Shown here: positions 60,463 to 64,000 of the stretch, piece after piece | How positions within the stretch are numbered: the stretch's first letter is position 1 | Layout of the letters: each line of letters starts with the position of its first letter | NCBI RefSeq assembly: GCF_004402705.1 | Contig: NZ_SOFM01000021.1 | Span: 62,001-126,000 of the forward strand | Source: Cryobacterium mannosilyticum | Lineage (GTDB): Bacteria > Actinomycetota > Actinomycetes > Actinomycetales > Microbacteriaceae | Direction of reading: 5' to 3' | Length of the DNA: 64,000 nt | The notes under the pieces: model-generated | What the model was told of the DNA's origin: nothing | Seen by the model: the letters and a program-made list of their open reading frames with translations, nothing else | Databases searched by the model: none | Position numbers and translations under genes: made by a program

Positions 60463-60483
60463 AATGTAGACGTCGTACACATT
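60463..60483. promoter_or_regulatory. 21-bp TetR operator-like palindrome
   Basis: AATGTAGACGTCGTACACATT (21 bp, centre 60473) reads AATGTnnACGnCGTnnACATT, nearly perfect dyad symmetry, in the 81-base space between the divergent exporter and TetR genes. The best explanation is the binding site of the TetR protein, controlling both directions. Confidence 0.75.
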
Positions 60484-60514
60484 GTCTTAACCATCGTAAC
60501 GAGGCAACGGGGCT

Positions 60515-61171
60515 GTGACAACCATCGGCATTCCACCGGGCGCGAACAACGGCGGCCGGGACACCTACCGGCATGGCGACCTCAGCCGCGCCCTCGTCGA
60601 GGCCGGCGTCGAACTCGCCCGTGCGGGAGGTCCGGCCGCGGTGGCGCTGCGAGCGGCCACCCGTCGCGCCGGCGTCTCCCCGAATGCCGCCTACCGGCAC
60701 TTCGCCGACCGCAGGGCCCTGGTCGAAGCGGTGTGTTCGGCCAGCCAGGGGCGGGTGGCGGAGGCGATCGAGGCCGAACAGGCCCTGGTAGCGGATGCGA
60801 CGGATCCGCTCGCCGCTGCCCGGTTGCGATTCCGCGCGGTCGGCACCGGCTACCTGCACTTCGCCCTCGCCGAGCCCGGGCTGTTCCAGACCGCGTTCAC
60901 CGCCTCGACCGACCTGGAGAGCGCGACCAGCGGGTCACGGGCCGGCACCTCCGGCCGCACCCCGTTCCAGCTGCTCACCGATGCCCTCGACCGGCTCGTC
61001 GCCGTGGGTGCCCTCCCGGCGGAGCGTCGGCCGGGAGCCGAGTTCCTGGCCTGGTCGGCCGTGCACGGGCTGGCGATGCTGCTGCTCACCGGTCCGCTCC
61101 GCGCCCTCGGACCGGAGCAGGCCGAGGCCCTCATCCGCCGGGTCGTCGACATGGTCGAGCAGGGACTCTAG
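60515..61171 (+). CDS. TetR family transcriptional regulator
   Basis: 218 residues, GTG start. The N-terminal HTH is clear: VALRAATRRAGVSPNAAYRHFADRRALVEAV, with SPNAAYRHFADR as recognition helix. The C-terminal ligand domain is of TetR_C_33/WHG type (LHFALAEPGLFQTAFTAS). Its divergence from the exporter and the palindrome between them fit a local drug-responsive repressor. Confidence 0.95.
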   Translation: MTTIGIPPGANNGGRDTYRHGDLSRALVEAGVELARAGGPAAVALRAATRRAGVSPNAAYRHFADRRALVEAVCSASQGRVAEAIEAEQALVADATDPLAAARLRFRAVGTGYLHFALAEPGLFQTAFTASTDLESATSGSRAGTSGRTPFQLLTDALDRLVAVGALPAERRPGAEFLAWSAVHGLAMLLLTGPLRALGPEQAEALIRRVVDMVEQGL

Positions 61172-61251
61172 GCGCACCCCATTCCGCACGCCGCGCCCGC
61201 GACCGCGGACGCGGGCTGCCGAATCCGGCGCGGACGGCACTCTCCGACGGC

Positions 61252-62073
61252 TCAGTGCAACTGCACGAGCTCGGTCACGTCGTCCCTGGGCAGCTCGTCG
61301 GCGACGGCGGACACCTCGAGGGTGTGCAGCAGCACCCCGCCGCCGATCGTCGTGAGGAAGGCGGTGTCCGCCGCGTCCCGGCCCGTAGCGATACGCACGA
61401 GCGTCTGCCGGGGCGCGAGCGTGGTCGCATCGACCACGTGCCAGGCGCCGTCCACGAAGGCCTCCGCCACGGCGTGGAAGTCCATCGGCGACAGGCCGGG
61501 GGCGTAGACGGACACGATCCGCGCCGGCACGTCCCTGGCACGCAGCAGGGCGATCACGAGGTGGGCGTAGTCGCGGCAGACGCCCTGCCGGGCGAGGAGG
61601 GTGCGCACGGCACCGTCGGTGGGCAGGCTCGCCCCGGGCACGTAGGCCAGCCGGCTGCCGACCCAGGAACTCACCCCGGCCAGCAGGTCCAGCCCGGCCA
61701 GGCCCGAGAACTCGGCCTGCGCGGTCGGCCCGAGCCGGTCGGACTCGCAGTAACGGCTGGGGCGCAGGTACCGGATCAGGTCGACCTCGCTCACGCTCGC
61801 CGGAGCAGCCTGCCCGGTCACCTCGACGTGGTACTCCACGTCGACCGGGCCGGCCTGGACATCCGCCAGATGCAGCCTGGTGCCGTGCTGGTCGAAGATC
61901 TCACGCACCGCCACGGGGACCCCGGCCTGGCCGACCGAGAGGCGCTCCACCGCGGTGAAGCCGGGCACGGCCACCCCGGATCCGCCCGCGTCGGCGGCCA
62001 CGGCCACCGACACGACCAGACGCGCCGGCGCCAGGGCTTCGAGGGTCAGGTGCGCGGAGGCGGTGCGTTTCAT
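61252..62073 (-). CDS. Transglutaminase-like cysteine peptidase-fold protein
   Basis: 273 residues from ATG 62073; TATCAT ends 6 bases upstream, so it is probably leaderless. An N-terminal beta-sandwich (about 1-120) is followed by the transglutaminase core: Cys in ARQGVCRDYAHLVIALLRA near 170, His in MDFHAVAEAFV and Asp in WHVVDATTLAP. It belongs to the common actinobacterial stand-alone transglutaminase-like proteins; activity unknown. It is divergent from the PNPOx-like gene. Confidence 0.92.
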   Translation of the reverse strand: MKRTASAHLTLEALAPARLVVSVAVAADAGGSGVAVPGFTAVERLSVGQAGVPVAVREIFDQHGTRLHLADVQAGPVDVEYHVEVTGQAAPASVSEVDLIRYLRPSRYCESDRLGPTAQAEFSGLAGLDLLAGVSSWVGSRLAYVPGASLPTDGAVRTLLARQGVCRDYAHLVIALLRARDVPARIVSVYAPGLSPMDFHAVAEAFVDGAWHVVDATTLAPRQTLVRIATGRDAADTAFLTTIGGGVLLHTLEVSAVADELPRDDVTELVQLH

Positions 62074-62079
62074 CCCCCG

Positions 62080-62085
62080 ATGATA
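62080..62085 (-). promoter_or_regulatory. -10 box of the transglutaminase-like gene (leaderless)
   Basis: Minus strand TATCAT, 6 bases before ATG 62073. Confidence 0.45.
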
Positions 62086-62133
62086 CGCGGCGGCCGGGGA
62101 CCAAAGGCACTGGTGCCCCGACCGCAACCGGGT

Positions 62134-62139
62134 GACAAT
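62134..62139 (+). promoter_or_regulatory. -10 box of the PNPOx-like gene (leaderless)
   Basis: GACAAT ends 6 bases before ATG 62146; a weak -35 (TGGTGC) lies 17 bases further upstream. Confidence 0.45.
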
Positions 62140-62145
62140 TGCGGC

Positions 62146-62619
62146 ATGCTCGGCGCATTGAACGACCAACAGATCGACAACGTGCTGCACGCCGCCGTGA
62201 TCGGCCGGATCGGCTGCCACGTCGACGACCGCACCTACATCGTTCCGATCACCTACGCCTACTCCGACGGCAGCGTCTACGGGCACAGCGCCACAGGCCG
62301 GAAGGTGCGGATGATGCGCACCAATCCTGCGGTGTGCTTCGAGGTCGAACACGTCGACGACCTGGCGAATCGGCAGAGTGTGATCGCCTGGGGAACCTTC
62401 GAGGAGCTGCACGGCGATGAGGCGGAGGCCGGGATGCGTGCCCTCGCCACGCGACTGTCGCCGTTGCTGACCAGCACGACCGCGCAGCCTCACCTCGGAC
62501 CGGACGGGACTCCGCTGGCCTCGCCCCACGCCCACGACTCCGGCACCGCGGTGCACGAGAAGCCGGTGCTCTATCGCATTCGGCTCGCCGAGAAGACCGG
62601 CCGGTTCGAGAAACGGTAA
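62146..62619 (+). CDS. Pyridoxamine 5'-phosphate oxidase-like flavin protein
   Basis: 157 residues from ATG 62146 (leaderless pattern). It has the split-barrel features of the PNPOx-like group: HAAVIGRIGCHVDDRTYIVPITYAY, VYGHSATGRKVRMMRTNPAVCFEVE and SVIAWGTFEEL. Such proteins bind FMN, F420 or heme; the cofactor here is not clear. Other stretches of this strand across 60733-62145 are open by chance. Confidence 0.9.
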   Translation: MLGALNDQQIDNVLHAAVIGRIGCHVDDRTYIVPITYAYSDGSVYGHSATGRKVRMMRTNPAVCFEVEHVDDLANRQSVIAWGTFEELHGDEAEAGMRALATRLSPLLTSTTAQPHLGPDGTPLASPHAHDSGTAVHEKPVLYRIRLAEKTGRFEKR

Positions 62620-62661
62620 CGCCGGGCAGCACGGGCCTGACGTCTGGCGGCAGAATGTCGC

Positions 62662-63075
62662 CTAGTGCAGGCTCAGCGGCGGCCGGACCAGCCCGTCGAC
62701 GTGGGTGCCGGCCGGGTCCGTGTCCACGGCCACGATCCGGTTGCGCCCGTCGACGTGGACCACGGTCGGCGTGTACGCCCTGGCTTCCTCGGTGCTCATC
62801 TGGGCGTAGGAGATGATGATGACAAGGTCACCCTCGAGTGCCAGCCGGGCGGCGGCGCCGTTGACGCCGACCACCCCGCTTCCCCGCTCCCCTGCGATCA
62901 GGTAGGTCTCGAACCGGCTCCCGTTGTTCACGTTGACGATGCTCGCCAGCTCGCCGGGAAGCAGGTCGGCCGCGTCCAGCAGGTCCAGGTCCACCGTCAG
63001 CGAGCCGACGTAGTGCAGGTCGGATTGCGTCACGGTGGCGCGGTGGATCTTGGATTTGAACATGGTGCGTTGCAT
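62662..63075 (-). CDS. panD: Aspartate 1-decarboxylase
   Basis: 137 residues, the usual length. The self-cleavage site Gly24-Ser25 lies in HYVGSLTVD, which makes the pyruvoyl group needed to convert aspartate to beta-alanine for pantothenate. The conserved NVNNGSRFETYLIAGERGSG and VGVNGAAARLA follow. AAAGGG lies 10 bases before the ATG. No other pantothenate gene is adjacent. Confidence 0.98.
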   Translation of the reverse strand: MQRTMFKSKIHRATVTQSDLHYVGSLTVDLDLLDAADLLPGELASIVNVNNGSRFETYLIAGERGSGVVGVNGAAARLALEGDLVIIISYAQMSTEEARAYTPTVVHVDGRNRIVAVDTDPAGTHVDGLVRPPLSLH

Positions 63076-63122
63076 CGGCGCGCAACCCTTTCGACAGGAG
63101 AACCGGTGGAGACCGCCGAACG

Positions 63123-64000
63123 TTACGCCGAGGCGAGGATGTCGACGACGAAGACCAGCGTGTCCGTGCCGGTGATTCCCGCGGTGGTGTTGCCGGTGGT
63201 GCCGTAGCCGAGCGCCGGCGGAATGACGATGACGACCTGGGACCCGACCGTCTGGCCGATCAGACCCTGGGCGAAGCCGGGGACGACGTTGCTCGTGGCG
63301 AATGTGGCGGGGCCACCCTTGCCCCAGCTCTGGTCGAAGACCTTGCCGCTACCCCAGATGACGCCGGTGTACTGCACGGTCACGGTCGCGCCGTCGGCGA
63401 CGAGGCCGCCGGTGCCTTTCTTGAGCACCTCGGTCTTGAGCTCGGTGGGCGCGTCTGCCTTCGGCACCGTGACGGTCGGCGTGCCGTCCTTGGCGAGCGT
63501 CACGGCCGGGAAGCCGTCCTGGGGCTTCTGGTCCTTGCCGTTCGCACGGGTCGCCACCTTGCCCTTGACATCGATGACGAAGATGATGTTGTCGGTCGCG
63601 GCGACCTTGAGGTCGGTGTTGCCCTTGGTGCCGAAGGCATCGGCGGGCGGCACGACGACGGCGACCCGGGAGCCCACGTTGGAGCAGGCGATGCCCTTGA
63701 GGATGCCGGGGATGATGCTGGCGGTCTCGGCTACCGTCACGGTGAGTCCGGCAGCCTTGCCGTACCCGCCGCCGTTCAGCTTCGCCCCGGTGGAGGCGTT
63801 GTAGGCCGTGTAGGCGATCTCAACGGCTTCACCGTTCTTGACGGCCGCGCCCTTGCCCTTGGTGACCACGGTGCGCTCGGTGGTCTTCGCGGTGAGCGGC
63901 GAGGTGAACTTCACGGTGGGTTCGGCGTCAGCCTTGCCGGTCACCGTGACGGCATCCGAGCTCTTGCCGGAATCGGTGCAGGTGAGCGCCGTCGCGGTCG
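63123..64000 (-). CDS. Two-domain FKBP-type peptidyl-prolyl isomerase (5' end outside window)
   Basis: At least 292 residues; the frame remains open to the right edge, and a visible upstream stretch reads TALTCTDSGKSSDAVTVTGK. The first FKBP-like domain (about 90 residues) is divergent: key aromatic residues of the active pocket are missing. The second is canonical: GATVTVQYTGVIWGSGKVFDQSW, VVPGFAQGLIGQTVGSQVVIVIPPALGYG. The exported, lipoprotein-like N-terminus is probably beyond the window. It likely helps fold proteins outside the cell. Confidence 0.92.
   Translation of the reverse strand, partial: TATALTCTDSGKSSDAVTVTGKADAEPTVKFTSPLTAKTTERTVVTKGKGAAVKNGEAVEIAYTAYNASTGAKLNGGGYGKAAGLTVTVAETASIIPGILKGIACSNVGSRVAVVVPPADAFGTKGNTDLKVAATDNIIFVIDVKGKVATRANGKDQKPQDGFPAVTLAKDGTPTVTVPKADAPTELKTEVLKKGTGGLVADGATVTVQYTGVIWGSGKVFDQSWGKGGPATFATSNVVPGFAQGLIGQTVGSQVVIVIPPALGYGTTGNTTAGITGTDTLVFVVDILASA

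Noticed and set aside
60733..62145. A long plus-strand frame running through the TetR and transglutaminase genes.
   Set aside because: Only its last part (from 62146) has protein-family motifs and a start signal; the rest overlaps well-supported genes.

Overview
The window is high-GC DNA with dense, often overlapping genes. GTG and TTG starts are common, and RpoB and RpoC are of the actinobacterial type (both starting at TTG). A TPP riboswitch precedes thiC and several genes look leaderless. This points to an Actinomycetota genome, most likely Microbacteriaceae; the genus cannot be fixed from sequence reading alone.

Layout. (1) 1-8090, minus strand: a type VII secretion-like cassette. It holds a small membrane protein, a 1514-residue FHA-containing EssC/EccC-type ATPase, a WXG100-sized protein, a second small helical protein, a 435-residue candidate substrate with a hydrophobic core, and two translationally coupled unknown genes, the last cut by the window edge. 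(2) 8244-9407: an orphan protein resembling the target-recognition and C-terminal part of MmeI-type restriction-methylation enzymes. (3) 9469-10476: a membrane protein with a long disordered N-terminus. (4) 10713-21545, minus strand: a nearly complete type IVa-like pilus operon in the order pilB, pilT, pilC, pilA, three minor pilins, pilD, pilM, pilN, pilO. It has no secretin or pilP. It is followed by a divergent BcsA-like glycosyltransferase with a PilZ domain and a membrane PAS-GGDEF-EAL protein, so cyclic-di-GMP turnover, a PilZ effector and the pilus machine sit side by side. (5) 27508-38043: a VOC protein, thiC under a TPP riboswitch, an anchored secreted protein, and rpoB-rpoC with a UUCG-capped terminator. 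(6) 38360-46421: mostly small conserved housekeeping and unknown genes: a spermidine-synthase-like protein, a TPR protein, a PQQ-type sugar dehydrogenase lipoprotein, a SprT-like metalloprotein, DUF427, a ComB-like protein, an EVE-domain protein and DUF1684. The spacers carry short repeats and hairpins. (7) 46689-57349: a DEAD-box helicase with a long leader, a secreted BNR-repeat protein, GNAT, NUDIX, an ADP-ribosylglycohydrolase with a PfkB kinase, an esterase, a DUF5997 gene divergent from a LysR-type effector domain lacking its HTH, and a GDSL-GAF fusion. (8) 57380-64000: a GyrI-like protein, VOC, an ABC-2 exporter with a divergent TetR regulator and a 21-bp operator-like palindrome, a transglutaminase-like protein, a PNPOx-like protein, panD, and a two-domain FKBP prolyl isomerase cut by the right edge.

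The most system-like regions are the FHA-EssC secretion cassette at the left end and the pilus plus cyclic-di-GMP block at 10.7-27.2 kb. Smaller oddities include short tandem repeats that contain the stop codons of neighbouring genes, two related roughly 93-bp hairpin elements, three 20-bp repeats resembling DnaA boxes, and a dispersed palindromic repeat that has become part of the prepilin peptidase reading frame. All assignments are from reading motifs and context; no database search was run.
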